Shown here: positions 1 through 8,558 of the stretch, in pieces
Numbering within the stretch: the first letter of the stretch is position 1
Layout of the letters: every line of letters starts with the position of its first letter
Assembly (NCBI GenBank): GCA_009918675.1
Contig: RGDM01000020.1
Coordinates: 1-57,560, forward strand
From: a bacterium
GTDB taxonomy: Bacteria; Bdellovibrionota_B; Oligoflexia; Silvanigrellales; Silvanigrellaceae
DNA length: 57,560 nucleotides
Direction: 5' to 3'
Notes under the pieces: model-generated
Database searches by the model: none
Seen by the model: the letters and a program-made list of their open reading frames with translations, nothing else
What the model was told of the DNA's origin: nothing
Made by a program: the position numbers and the translations under genes

Positions 1-127
1 TGGCCTCCTGCCCGTCTATGCGGCGAATGTAGGGGGAGAACGACGACTCCGACTGGCAAGGCTGTACTCCGTCCCCTGACCCGGGAACAACATTGAATGT
101 TATGCTTGGGGTATCCGACGTGTATTG
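1..127. other. Sequence at the window edge that breaks SecA similarity
   Basis: The secA reading frame stays open through this stretch, but the translated residues ([14 protein letters not shown]...) are unlike any SecA region I know. Neither strand shows a recognisable product. It could be an in-frame insertion, the edge of a mobile element, or an assembly join. Confidence 0.4.
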
Positions 128-1900
128 AAGGTCGTAGTTGTAGCCTTCAACCCGCTTTTGCACGTTCGCAATAACTCGAGTGAGCATTGGGTCGGCAAGG
201 GCTTCATCACCCATCGTCCGTTCCATGAGGAATTGGTTTGCCTTGTTGTTGAAGCGGCGCATGAGGTCATCTTCCCACGAGAGGAAGAACCGACTTTTGC
301 CAGGGTCACCTTGCCGACCCGAACGGCCACGCAGCTGGTTGTCGATCCGGCGGCTTTCGTGGCGTTCTGTGCCAATCACATAAAGGCCACCCAGGTCTGC
401 AACTCCCGAGCCGAGAATAATGTCGGTTCCGCGGCCAGCCATGTTGGTTGAGATGGTCACCCGTCCGCGCTGCCCTGCCTCGGCAATAATTTGCGCTTCT
501 TGTTCGTGATGCTTCGCATTCAAAACGCTGTGCTCAATTTTGCGCTGTTTGAGCAAATCGCTGAGCAATTCGCTCTTTTCGATACTCACTGTACCAACCA
601 AGACGGGCTGTCCGCGTTTATTTGCCTCAGCAATTTCGTCGGCCACCGATTTAAACTTGGCACCTTGACGGAGGTACAAAACGTCGTCTTGGTCTTCACG
701 AACCATCGGCCTGTTGGTTGGTATGACAACAACATCGAGTTTATAAATTTTATGGAATTCGACAGCCTCGGTATCTGCGGTTCCCGTCATACCAGCAAGC
801 TTTTCGTACATGCGGAAAAAGTTTTGCAATGTCACGGTTGCAAGCGTTTGGTTCTCTTGTTGAATTGCAACGCTTTCTTTTGCTTCAAGGGCTTGATGTA
901 AGCCATCCGAGTAGCGGCGTCCGTGCATCAAACGCCCGGTAAATTCATCGACGATGATGATCTGGCCTTCGCGGACAATATAGTGATCATCTTTGCGGAA
1001 GACGACATGTGCCTTGAGGGCTTGGTTGATGCAATGCACAAGCTCCATGTGTTCTGGGTCATAAAGGTTACCAACCGCAAGACGTTTTTCAATTTTGTGG
1101 ATGCCTTCTTCGGTCAGCGCGCAGCTGCGAGCTTTCTCATCAACCGTGTAATCGATTTCGCGGCGCAGACCACGCACAGCATCATTTGCTGTAAGGTATT
1201 TGTCGGAAGTCTGATCCGATGGACCACTGATAATGAGCGGAGTTCTTGCTTCATCAATGAGAATCGAGTCGACCTCATCGACAATCGCGAAATGATGGCC
1301 GCGCTGAGCAAAGTCGTCCAAGCGAACTTTCATGTTGTCGCGCAGGTAGTCAAAGCCGAATTCGTTATTGGTTCCGTAGGTGATGTCGCAGGCATAAGCG
1401 GTTTGCCGATCGCGGTCCGAGAGTCCGCTGGTGATGACCCCAACAGTCATCCCCAAGGCGTTGTACACGCGCCCCATTTCTTCCGCCTGAGTGCTCGCCA
1501 AGTATTCATTCACGGTGATCAGGTGGGCACCTTTGCCGGTCAGCGCATTGAGGTATAGGGGCGAGGTTGCAGTTAGGGTTTTTCCTTCACCCGTGCGCAT
1601 TTCGGCAATTTTACCCTCATGAAGAACCATTCCGCCGAGCAGCTGGACGTCGAAATGGCGCTTGTTCAGGACGCGGCGAGACGCTTCACGTACCGTTGCA
1701 AATGCTTCAGGAAGCAGCGAATCGAGGGTTTCGCCTTTTGTGAGGCGCTCGCGATACTCGCTGGTCTTTGCCCGCAACGCATCGTCGCTGAGGGCTTGGA
1801 ACGAGGGCTCCATTTCGTTGATGCGGCGCAGAATAGGCTCGAGGCGGCGCAGTTCTCGGTCGTTTTTAGTTCCAAAAATCTTTTTAAAAATATCAAACAT
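1..1900 (-). CDS. secA: SecA preprotein translocase ATPase, partial (runs off the window start)
   Basis: The reverse strand encodes 633 codons from an ATG at 1900 that begin [20 protein letters not shown], typical of SecA. Visible in order are the nucleotide-binding segment with MRTGEGKT (Walker A), [20 protein letters not shown] (DEAD-type Walker B), [16 protein letters not shown], the MTGTADTEA segment, and NMAGRGTDI followed by the [10 protein letters not shown] finger (motif VI). SecA drives Sec-dependent export through SecYEG by ATP hydrolysis. After residue about 592 (position 127) the frame stays open to the window edge but no longer resembles SecA: the expected R-K-hydrophobic-L-E-Y-D-D helix does not follow the VEGYNYD segment. 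The helical scaffold and zinc-binding C-terminus are therefore not visible. The gene is divergent from the small ORF at 2083. Identity is certain; the last 42 codons are uncertain. Confidence 0.97.
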   Translation of the reverse strand, partial: MFDIFKKIFGTKNDRELRRLEPILRRINEMEPSFQALSDDALRAKTSEYRERLTKGETLDSLLPEAFATVREASRRVLNKRHFDVQLLGGMVLHEGKIAEMRTGEGKTLTATSPLYLNALTGKGAHLITVNEYLASTQAEEMGRVYNALGMTVGVITSGLSDRDRQTAYACDITYGTNNEFGFDYLRDNMKVRLDDFAQRGHHFAIVDEVDSILIDEARTPLIISGPSDQTSDKYLTANDAVRGLRREIDYTVDEKARSCALTEEGIHKIEKRLAVGNLYDPEHMELVHCINQALKAHVVFRKDDHYIVREGQIIIVDEFTGRLMHGRRYSDGLHQALEAKESVAIQQENQTLATVTLQNFFRMYEKLAGMTGTADTEAVEFHKIYKLDVVVIPTNRPMVREDQDDVLYLRQGAKFKSVADEIAEANKRGQPVLVGTVSIEKSELLSDLLKQRKIEHSVLNAKHHEQEAQIIAEAGQRGRVTISTNMAGRGTDIILGSGVADLGGLYVIGTERHESRRIDNQLRGRSGRQGDPGKSRFFLSWEDDLMRRFNNKANQFLMERTMGDEALADPMLTRVIANVQKRVEGYNYDLQYTSDTPSITFNVVPGSGDGVQPCQSESSFSPYIRRIDGQEA

Positions 1901-2036
1901 GAGCGAAAAAACCCTTCTTTGAAACGCCTCAAGGGAGAAGCACTTTGAATAGCACAGGATTGCACTCATGCCAATTTGACCTCAGGCAGCAGAACTGACC
2001 CTCAGCCCCGAGAAGGTGAGGCCGATACCCATGCAA

Positions 2037-2065
2037 AGGAGCCCAGGATGGTTTGGCTCCTGGGC
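2037..2065. promoter_or_regulatory. Two overlapping, mutually exclusive hairpins
   Basis: AGGAGCC (2037-2043) pairs with GGCTCCT (2055-2061), and GCCCAGGA (2041-2048) pairs with TCCTGGGC (2058-2065). Each stem is perfect, and they share bases on both arms, so only one can form at a time. They lie 18 bases before the ATG at 2083 and between the divergent secA and the small ORF. No poly-T run follows, so this is not a plain terminator. A switch or attenuator in the leader of the small gene is possible. Confidence 0.4.
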
Positions 2066-2082
2066 AATGTGGAGTGTGCAAA

Positions 2083-2448
2083 ATGAAGACTGAGTATCGC
2101 GGTCTATCACTGGACTTGGGTCAGGACGACACAAGTGATGAAGTCGTGATTACAAACGAGCCACAGTTTAAAATGGCAGATGACTCGATGATTGATCCCT
2201 ATCTAGAACGTCAGATAGGCAATCTTTTTGAAACAATTACCCGCATTGGCGGCGAGGTTTGTCGGCTGCGCGCTGAGGTTGATGGCTTGCTCGAACAAAA
2301 TCATGGGTTGGTCACGTCCTTTGATCGCCTACGGGAAGTGATTTCTGAAAAAGGTCATCTGAACATGGACGACTTCGAGCTTGCTTGTGAAGTCGTTCAG
2401 GCATCCATGAATGATGAACAGGCTTACCAAAAGAAAATGACAAACTGA
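2083..2448 (+). CDS. Small coiled-coil protein of unknown function
   Basis: A 121-residue acidic protein. I chose the ATG at 2083 (MKTEYRGLSL) because a TGGAG sits about ten bases upstream; the frame is open further 5' through a TTG at 2053. The first 45 residues are polar and probably disordered. Residues about 47-95 (LERQIGNLFETITRIGGE and following) show heptad-like spacing of I, L and V, suggesting a coiled coil. There is no signal peptide or membrane segment, so it is probably cytoplasmic. It ends six bases before the convergent ABC ATPase gene. I do not recognise a family. Confidence 0.7.
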   Translation: MKTEYRGLSLDLGQDDTSDEVVITNEPQFKMADDSMIDPYLERQIGNLFETITRIGGEVCRLRAEVDGLLEQNHGLVTSFDRLREVISEKGHLNMDDFELACEVVQASMNDEQAYQKKMTN

Positions 2449-2453
2449 TCCAT

Positions 2454-3209
2454 TTAGACTTTCTCCAAAGCTGAGCGGATCTTTTTTTCAAGCATTCCTG
2501 CCGAAGGTCCAAAAATCCAGTCGGTCAGCAACCGCTGCGACCTCTCGGGCAATTCGATATGCTCAATCATGCGCGCAGGCTTTCCATTCAAAATCAGAAT
2601 TTCATCGGCCACAAGCAGGGCCTCGCGTGGATCGTGAGTCACGAGCACCGCGGTCTGGTGCAGGGTATCGACCAGTTCAAGTAACCAGCGTTGGAGTTTA
2701 AAGCGAGTTGTTGCATCCACTGCAGCAAAGGGCTCATCCAGAAGCAAGACTCCGCTTTTTATCATCAAGGTTCTTGCCAAAGACACGCGTGCGGCCATGC
2801 CTTGGCTGATTTGCCAAGGATAAAGGTGTTGCGAACCTTCAAGCTCAACCCGTCGAAGAAGTTCTTTTGCTTTGTCGATTGCTTGTTGCTTGTCGCCACC
2901 TTCAGGTGCAGCAATAAGAATGTTTTCGAGAACAGTTCGCCAGGGTAACAAAAGGGGGGATTGCGGAACCAAGGCAAATTCTTTTTGTTGATCATTCCAT
3001 TGCATAAGCAAATGCGATTTTCCCTCGGAGAGGAGGAGGTGTCCTTCTGAGCAGCGAAGAACTCCAACTAAGGCTTTGAGCAAAGTCGATTTGCCGCAGC
3101 CCGATGGCCCCATGAGAGCGACAACGCTTTTTGCGCGAATTTTGAAACTGACGTCGGCAAGAATCAAATGTCCGTCGAGAGCCAAAGAAAGACCTTGGAT
3201 AGAGATCAT
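2454..3209 (-). CDS. ABC transporter ATP-binding protein (ThiZ/SsuB/TauB class)
   Basis: A 251-residue ATPase with Walker A GPSGCGKST, a Q-loop in LVPQSP, a signature-type segment ISQGMAARVSLART (the usual LSGG is altered, with Gln for the first Gly), Walker B GVLLLDEPFAAVD and an H-loop in VLVTHDPREAL. Its size and motifs fit the ATPases of the nitrate/sulfonate/taurine/thiamine-precursor importers. It is the last gene of a three-gene minus-strand operon (permease, binding protein, ATPase); its start overlaps the stop of the binding-protein gene by four bases. It would energise uptake across the inner membrane. Substrate is inferred from the binding protein. Confidence 0.9.
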   Translation of the reverse strand: MISIQGLSLALDGHLILADVSFKIRAKSVVALMGPSGCGKSTLLKALVGVLRCSEGHLLLSEGKSHLLMQWNDQQKEFALVPQSPLLLPWRTVLENILIAAPEGGDKQQAIDKAKELLRRVELEGSQHLYPWQISQGMAARVSLARTLMIKSGVLLLDEPFAAVDATTRFKLQRWLLELVDTLHQTAVLVTHDPREALLVADEILILNGKPARMIEHIELPERSQRLLTDWIFGPSAGMLEKKIRSALEKV

Positions 3210-4150
3210 GGACGAGTTCCTAGCGGCACGCTTGGTAAAAAGGAATTGTTTGCAAACTGAGTTGCATCTTCTTTGAGATCAAGAATCCTTTGCTCGTTTG
3301 CCCATTTTGCGTACGCGTTGAATTTTGCCAGTTCTTGATATCCCCAGTAGGGCACCTTTTTCACATATTCCGGCGCCAAAGTGCGGGCCGATGCTTCCAC
3401 TAATTTTTTATCTGTCTCAGGTACTAATTGTGAGAAGAGGTTCGCAGCCTCAAGAGGACTCTTTGCCGCAAATTGGTAGCCTTCGGCGGTCGCTGCAAGG
3501 AATTTTTTTATCAGCAATTTGTTTTCTTTAATGTAACCTTCAGAGGTAATGAGCAACGGCGAAGGGTGATTAAAGACAGGGTCGATGTCGCGTAAGCAAA
3601 TTGTCTTGATTGCCACTTTTTCGAGTTGCGCTCGAACGCCATCCCAGCCCATGAAAATCCACATAAAATCTGCATTTTTGATTGTTGAAGGAAGAAAGTC
3701 GCTGATTCCAGTGGTCACCATTTTCAGTTTTGAAAAATCCGCATTGGAGTTTTTCATAACATAGCGAAGTGTGGCTTCCTCTTCAGGAGAACCCCAACCG
3801 CCGTAGCGTTTTCCTTCAAACCCCTTCACATTTTCAATAGGCGTCGAGGCCCGCCAGGCAAAGCAACTGGTGTTTTCGGGAAGCATACCGGCAATCGAGA
3901 CAACCGGAATTTTTTGCGCGCGCGCATGCAAAACGTCCGACAAAAAACTTATTCCGAATTGAGCTTTTTCCACTGCCACAAGTTGAGTGGTGCTGGTTTG
4001 CCGCATCTGCACCATGCGAACGTTGAGGCCTTGTTTGGTAAACAATCCTTTTGCTTGAGCAACATAAAGCCCAATGTGGTTGGTGTTGGGAGTCCAATCC
4101 AATGCGACCGTGATGGGTATCAAGGTTGCAGCAAGAGCAAGGTTAGACAC
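3206..4150 (-). CDS. NMT1/ThiY-like periplasmic substrate-binding protein
   Basis: A 314-residue protein. Its segment ALDWTPNTNHIGLYVAQAKG is the hallmark of the NMT1/THI5-like family, which includes ThiY, the binding protein for a formylated aminopyrimidine thiamine precursor. I start it at the GTG at 4150 because GGAGG lies just upstream and because GTG overlaps the permease stop (translational coupling); the longer frame from 4228 would run deep into the permease gene. The N-terminus is short and hydrophobic (LALAATLIPITVA) and could act as an export signal, but it lacks a clear basic start. No other thi gene is in the window, so pyrimidine specificity is an inference from family resemblance. 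Confidence 0.85.
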   Translation of the reverse strand: MSNLALAATLIPITVALDWTPNTNHIGLYVAQAKGLFTKQGLNVRMVQMRQTSTTQLVAVEKAQFGISFLSDVLHARAQKIPVVSIAGMLPENTSCFAWRASTPIENVKGFEGKRYGGWGSPEEEATLRYVMKNSNADFSKLKMVTTGISDFLPSTIKNADFMWIFMGWDGVRAQLEKVAIKTICLRDIDPVFNHPSPLLITSEGYIKENKLLIKKFLAATAEGYQFAAKSPLEAANLFSQLVPETDKKLVEASARTLAPEYVKKVPYWGYQELAKFNAYAKWANEQRILDLKEDATQFANNSFLPSVPLGTRP

Positions 4151-4913
4151 TTTGGTTGATCCTCCAAAAAAGCACCTTTTTGCTGATGAGTTCAACACAC
4201 CAGGTGCACAGCAAGCTAAAAAGCACAATGAGCAAAACAGCTGCCATCACCCGATCGGTGCGGTATGCCGACTGCGCTCGCGAAAGATAAACTCCCAAAC
4301 CCGCCTCGCTGCCAATCAGTTCTGCCATCACCGAACTGACGAAAGCGTACGTCACGGAAATCTTCACACCTTCAAAAAAATCTGGCAAAGCTGCCGGAAC
4401 ATAGATCAAGCGCAGGGCTCGCTGTTTTTCAAGCCGCAAGACGGTCGCAAGAATGGCAAATTCCTTTTGCGCTGAAATGAGGCCACTGAGCGTGAGTTGA
4501 GCGACTGGAAAGGTGCAGGTGAGAAGAATAAGAACAATTTTTGGTGCCGCTCCTAAGCCAAGCCAGAGCAAGAGGAGAGGAGCAATTGTCAAATACGGCA
4601 CGCTTTGACTCACCACTAAAATACGCTGCAAAAATGCACTGAACTTTGAGCTTGCAAAGGCCAGCCAGCTGAGCATCAGCGCGAGTATGACGGAGAGCCC
4701 CAGGCCCACTGCCCACTCTTTGAGCGTTTCTTCGGCATGTGACCAGAGAATGCTCTTGTCTTCCAAAAGAGTTGTTAGCACCCGACCTGGCGAAGGAAGA
4801 ACATATTCGGGAACCGCAGTGCTATTTGAGAGCGTTAGCCAAAGAGCAATCAGGGCTAAGAAAAATAGCCCAGTGGTCAGGCTTTTCGCCAAGACGCTGT
4901 TCCGCGCTTTCAC
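4143..4913 (-). CDS. ABC transporter permease (ThiX/SsuC-like)
   Basis: A 256-residue membrane protein with about six hydrophobic segments. The first is at residues 12-32 (LTTGLFFLALIALWLTLS). The inner-membrane coupling helix region contains ATVLRLEKQRALRLIYVPAALP, matching the EAA loop of binding-protein-dependent permeases. The start is the GTG at 4913, preceded by a strong AGGAGG. It is the first gene of the operon with the binding protein and ATPase and overlaps the former by eight bases. It forms the pore for the imported substrate, likely a thiamine precursor or a related sulfonate/pyrimidine. Confidence 0.9.
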   Translation of the reverse strand: MKARNSVLAKSLTTGLFFLALIALWLTLSNSTAVPEYVLPSPGRVLTTLLEDKSILWSHAEETLKEWAVGLGLSVILALMLSWLAFASSKFSAFLQRILVVSQSVPYLTIAPLLLLWLGLGAAPKIVLILLTCTFPVAQLTLSGLISAQKEFAILATVLRLEKQRALRLIYVPAALPDFFEGVKISVTYAFVSSVMAELIGSEAGLGVYLSRAQSAYRTDRVMAAVLLIVLFSLLCTWCVELISKKVLFWRINQSV

Positions 4914-4930
4914 ACAACCTCCTCAGGCTC

Positions 4931-4959
4931 GCCGCTAAAGTGTCAAAAAGTGGAGCGGC
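4931..4959. promoter_or_regulatory. Inverted repeat in the divergent ABC/transglycosylase promoter region
   Basis: GCCGCT (4931-4936) and AGCGGC (4954-4959) form a perfect six-base inverted repeat with a 17-base spacer. It lies just upstream of the transporter operon start at 4913 and of the divergent gene at 5040. It could be an operator or an RNA hairpin in the transporter leader. I see no thiamine pyrophosphate riboswitch core in this gap. Confidence 0.3.
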
Positions 4960-5039
4960 AAATTGTCCCATCCTGTCTGCAGCTCTGCTGAGAAAGAATA
5001 GCGATGTCTGAATGATAGTTAAAGAGAGTGAGGGATGAC

Positions 5040-6299
5040 ATGCGCTATTTCATGGGTCCGGGTGCCGGCAATCGACTCAAAGCAGCGGGATGCCTTGCTG
5101 TGCTATCACTTTCGCCGTTTTCAGCGTTTGCCATTGATTTTAAAATTGATCTACCTCCGCAAAAGGGGGTTTCAACGCCAGACGATGCTAATTTTTTTGA
5201 TGATGTTTTGTCTGTTTCAGAAGGGCAATCCAATTCAATTATGGGGAGCGATGAAAATCTCAACGCTGCAATCCCAAGCCCAATTCCACCCGCAAGCGCA
5301 AATGTGCCAGCCGCTCAGCAAAAATCTTTTCCGTCGACAAAAGAAACTCGGGGGCGCTCGGGAGTTGCAAATCAATCTGATAAAAAATCTTTTGCCGCCG
5401 ACATGAGTCAATTTCCAAATCCGAGTTGCTTGAGCGAAAATATTGCTTTTTGGAAACGCGTTTACGCAGAAGTTGATAACCAAGAAGCGCTCATTCACGA
5501 CCGAGATGATCTCGAAAAAATATACGCAACCGTCCGCTTGGGTGGAAGTGAACCGCAGCGTCAGCAATCCATGCGCATGCTCAAGGAGCATTATCGACAA
5601 TCGTTGCGCAGCTTGTCAGAAAAAATTGATTCCCCAAAAAATTGGAATCCGACCGAGCGCTCCATTGCTAAATTTTTTCGCCCCTCAGAACTCACCCGCA
5701 GTCATCTGTTGCAGGCGAGCGAAAATATCAGAATTCAGCAAGGTTTAAAGTCGCGCTTCAACTCCGGCGTGCAGAAATCGCTCCAATATCTCCCCACCAT
5801 CAAGAACATCGTCAAAGCGCAAGGCCTGCCACTCGATATTGCCTTTTTACCGCATGTAGAAAGTAGCTTCGTTAATCACGCCAAATCAAAGGTCGGTGCG
5901 GTTGGACTCTGGCAGCTGATGCCACAAACCATGCAGCTGCTCCTGGGTCGAAAAGCAGTAAATAAGAGGACAGATCCGCAGACAGCAACTCTCGCTGCCA
6001 CAAAATTGCTCAAACAAAATTTTGATGCGACCGGATCTTGGCCGCTGGCTTTGACCGCATACAATCATGGTTTGGCTGGGGTTTTGCGGGCAGTTCGGTC
6101 CACCGGCAGCACAGACCTCTGCAAGATTATTGAGCGATACAATTCACCATCCTTCCGTTTTGCATCAAGCAATTTTTACGCTCAATTTTTAGCTGCGCGG
6201 CAGATTGCATTGCAACGCTACACAGATCTTTCTAAGAATCGGGAGGTGGGTCGAATTGTCGCCCCATTGCTTGCCAGTCGCGACAAGGGAGCACTATGA
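5040..6299 (+). CDS. Lytic murein transglycosylase (SLT/MltD-type catalytic domain)
   Basis: A 419-residue exported protein. I start at the ATG at 5040, with GTGAGGG just upstream; a GTG at 5028 is also possible. Residues 1-35 form a signal peptide ending near SAFA. About 100 polar residues follow, then a helical region, then the lysozyme-like SLT domain from about residue 255: LPHVESSF carries the likely catalytic Glu (about 274), followed by GAVGLWQLMPQT and LTAYNHGLAG, the usual active-site segments. It would cleave peptidoglycan glycan strands in the periplasm. There is no LysM repeat, unlike MltD of E. coli. The stop overlaps the pepA start (ATGA). Confidence 0.92.
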   Translation: MRYFMGPGAGNRLKAAGCLAVLSLSPFSAFAIDFKIDLPPQKGVSTPDDANFFDDVLSVSEGQSNSIMGSDENLNAAIPSPIPPASANVPAAQQKSFPSTKETRGRSGVANQSDKKSFAADMSQFPNPSCLSENIAFWKRVYAEVDNQEALIHDRDDLEKIYATVRLGGSEPQRQQSMRMLKEHYRQSLRSLSEKIDSPKNWNPTERSIAKFFRPSELTRSHLLQASENIRIQQGLKSRFNSGVQKSLQYLPTIKNIVKAQGLPLDIAFLPHVESSFVNHAKSKVGAVGLWQLMPQTMQLLLGRKAVNKRTDPQTATLAATKLLKQNFDATGSWPLALTAYNHGLAGVLRAVRSTGSTDLCKIIERYNSPSFRFASSNFYAQFLAARQIALQRYTDLSKNREVGRIVAPLLASRDKGAL

Positions 6300-7846
6300 C
6301 CGGCTCATCTCCTGCCTCTTTTTTACTGAAGCGCAAAGTCATTCTTCTCAATCGTGCACCGGTAGATTTATCTACCGCGGCAGTTGTTAAAGTTATTGTT
6401 GAAGGAGAACCTGACCCAGCGGTTCAATCGCTCATGGAACGTGCACGAGCTATTCACGGAGAACTCAAAGGCAAGCACTTCTATGCTTTGCCTGCGGTAG
6501 ACACCGAGACTCCGCGATTTTTGGCAGTGCTGACAAAAGAGCCGGCGAAAAAACTCGCATTATCTTTGCCGGGGGTTGCTCATCACGCAACTGCTTGGGG
6601 AGCGCAACTCTCTGCGCTTTTTTTGTCGCACACATCTCTAAGTGAATTTCCATCCGTTGTTGTCGATTTTTCTGCAACTGTCATGGAAAAAATTAGCGAG
6701 CAACAACGTTATTTTGTTGTCGGTCTTTTGGAAAGAGCGACCAACCTCAAGATCAAAGAATCCGCACAATTTGAAACGATTGAGCGCAAGGCGCTTAAAG
6801 TTTGGTGTGCACACATCAATGAAGAGGCGCGTATTTCCGGTGAGAAAATTTCTGGTGCAATGCTGTTGACACGCAGTCTTGTCAACATGCCAGCAAATAT
6901 TTTGAACCCAGAGAGTTTTGAAGTGTTTGCTCGCGAATTAGTGCGTCGCGAGTGCGATATTGAAAGCGATCCAAACCGCATAGCCGTTGAGGTTTATCAC
7001 CGAGATAAGCTTGTTGCTGAAGGCTGTGGGCTCATCAATGCGGTTGGGCAGGGGAGTGATATTCCGCCGCGCTTGCTACGGCTCACTTACTTTCCTCGTT
7101 CCACAGGCAAATCACTGAAGCATCTCGCTCTCGTTGGAAAAGGTATCACCTTCGATTCCGGAGGACTTGATATCAAGGGGTCGAGTTTTATGCGCAACAT
7201 GAAAAAAGACATGGGCGGTGCAGCTGCTGCGCTTGGGGTTTTTCTCGCAATTGCACGACTTGGTTTGCCTGTGCGCGTCAGTTGTTACCTTGCTCTTGCG
7301 GAAAACATGGTTTCGGGAAGAAGCATGCGCCCCGGAGATGTTTACAAAGCCAAAAATGGTCTGACCGTTGAAATTGACAACACCGATGCGGAAGGTCGGT
7401 TGGTTCTCGCAGATGCACTTTGTTATGCCGCTGCCGAGAAACCCGATTGGCTCGTTGATTTGGCTACTTTAACGGGAGCTGCAAGAACCGCGTTTGGTCC
7501 GAGCGTGGATGCGTTGTTTTGCTCTGATTCGAATATTGAAAAGATGTTGGTTGATACAGGTCGGCTGCTGGGAGATTGGGTGTGGCCTATGCCGTTCGTG
7601 GACGAGTACGAATCGTGGTTGGAGTCCAATGTTGCTGACCTTAGTAACTCGGCAAGTTCTGGGCACGGTGGTGCAATCACAGCGGCTGCATTTTTGAAAA
7701 AGTTTGTAGGTGCCTGCAATTGGACTCACATTGACACATACATGTGGGCCGACAAACCCACCGACCTCACACAAGAGGCAGGTGGAACTGCAAAATGTGT
7801 CCGGTTGCTGACACATGCCGTTGGACTTTGGCTGAACCAAGCGTGA
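6296..7846 (+). CDS. pepA: Leucyl aminopeptidase (M17 family)
   Basis: A 516-residue cytosolic metallopeptidase. The C-terminal catalytic half contains GKGITFDSGGLDIKG (metal Lys and Asp), MKKDMGGAAAALG (metal Asp) and the family signature NTDAEGRLVLADAL with metal-binding Asp/Glu and the catalytic Arg. The less conserved N-terminal half is the usual regulatory macro-like domain. Near the C-terminus SGHGGAITAAAFLKKFV and WTHIDTYMWAD match the family. It removes N-terminal residues from peptides, using two metal ions. It is translationally coupled to the lytic transglycosylase upstream, an association that may reflect turnover of peptides. Confidence 0.96.
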   Translation: MTGSSPASFLLKRKVILLNRAPVDLSTAAVVKVIVEGEPDPAVQSLMERARAIHGELKGKHFYALPAVDTETPRFLAVLTKEPAKKLALSLPGVAHHATAWGAQLSALFLSHTSLSEFPSVVVDFSATVMEKISEQQRYFVVGLLERATNLKIKESAQFETIERKALKVWCAHINEEARISGEKISGAMLLTRSLVNMPANILNPESFEVFARELVRRECDIESDPNRIAVEVYHRDKLVAEGCGLINAVGQGSDIPPRLLRLTYFPRSTGKSLKHLALVGKGITFDSGGLDIKGSSFMRNMKKDMGGAAAALGVFLAIARLGLPVRVSCYLALAENMVSGRSMRPGDVYKAKNGLTVEIDNTDAEGRLVLADALCYAAAEKPDWLVDLATLTGAARTAFGPSVDALFCSDSNIEKMLVDTGRLLGDWVWPMPFVDEYESWLESNVADLSNSASSGHGGAITAAAFLKKFVGACNWTHIDTYMWADKPTDLTQEAGGTAKCVRLLTHAVGLWLNQA

Positions 7847-7904
7847 ATCTTCAGTGAGAATGCCGTGACTCGAACAGAAGCATGGCTCAATTCTGAGGTG
7901 CGTT

Positions 7905-8216
7905 ATGGCTCAAGAATCTCAAGAGGCTGTTGGACAGATCAGTATTCGCTTGCGTGAATGGATTCATGAAGTGAACAATGCTTTGTTCATTACCAAAGGT
8001 TTCTTGGAGGAAATTGAATCCGATGCGAAATCCCGTTCCTATCTAAAGCCGAATTTTGACCATGATAACTTCGTTGAGATGATCGAAACTGTTGTACGGA
8101 GCGTCGACAGACTCGACCGCAGCGTTCAAAAGCTGCGCAAATATGCGAAGGAAGAAGTTTTCAGAGAGTCTGGAGTTGAGCGTCCTGCGCGCAGACACGA
8201 AATGATCGTCGAATGA
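7905..8216 (+). CDS. Stand-alone histidine-kinase H-box (DHp-like) protein
   Basis: A 103-residue protein with RBS GAGGTG four bases before the ATG. Residues 14-38 read IRLREWIHEVNNALFITKGF, an H-box pattern (H-E-x-N-N) of histidine-kinase dimerisation/phosphoacceptor domains with His21 as the candidate phosphorylation site. A second long helix (residues about 55-85, with VDRLDRSVQKL) could complete the antiparallel hairpin. No ATP-binding domain follows: the protein ends with a basic tail. It may be a phosphotransfer protein, a dimerisation partner of a kinase, or simply a helical hairpin. It lies 58 bases after pepA. The H-box match is by eye. Confidence 0.65.
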   Translation: MAQESQEAVGQISIRLREWIHEVNNALFITKGFLEEIESDAKSRSYLKPNFDHDNFVEMIETVVRSVDRLDRSVQKLRKYAKEEVFRESGVERPARRHEMIVE

Positions 8217-8558
8217 ATTTCGTCTGCTGAATTTTCCAAAAAAAGTAACGAATAAAAAAATGAACCGTCGGTCTGTTCGGTGGCCGTCGGGTCGGTCGTC
8301 CCTCGGAGGAGGGAAAGTGATTGGTCGTTGTGTGAGGGTACTTTTTAAAAGGCTGGAGTTCAAAGGGCAGGAGGATCATATTTAGGAAGGCGAAAACAAC
8401 ATCCGAACGATGCCGACTTCGGGGAAGTCCTAGTTTTTGGATATTCCTAAGCGGGGCTCTAGCATGTGGGTTTAGGGCATGCAAGAAAATTTATGATTGA
8501 TTCTTTGTGGTTTAGTTAACCGGTCAGCCAGATTTTTTCACCGCGCTGAGTTTCGCTT
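8217..8558. other. Intergenic region of about 340 bases with hairpins and short direct repeats
   Basis: No convincing gene is seen. CCGTCGGT (8265-8272) and CCGTCGGG (8284-8291) are near-direct repeats. CCCTC-GGAG-GAGGG (from 8300) is a short hairpin, and GACTTC/GAAGTC (around 8416-8430) another. The region separates convergent transcripts (H-box gene on plus, LysM gene on minus). It is long for this compact genome, so a small RNA is possible, but I recognise no known RNA family (not SRP RNA, 6S or tmRNA). Confidence 0.4.

Noticed and set aside
491..1558. Long open frames on the plus strand opposite secA (136 and 211 codons)
   Set aside because: They lie fully inside secA on the other strand, have no family pattern and no ribosome site; they are shadows.
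4914..5039. Possible thiamine riboswitch upstream of the ThiXYZ-like operon
   Set aside because: The conserved CUGAGA and ACCUGAU-type elements are not present on the minus strand; only a simple inverted repeat is.
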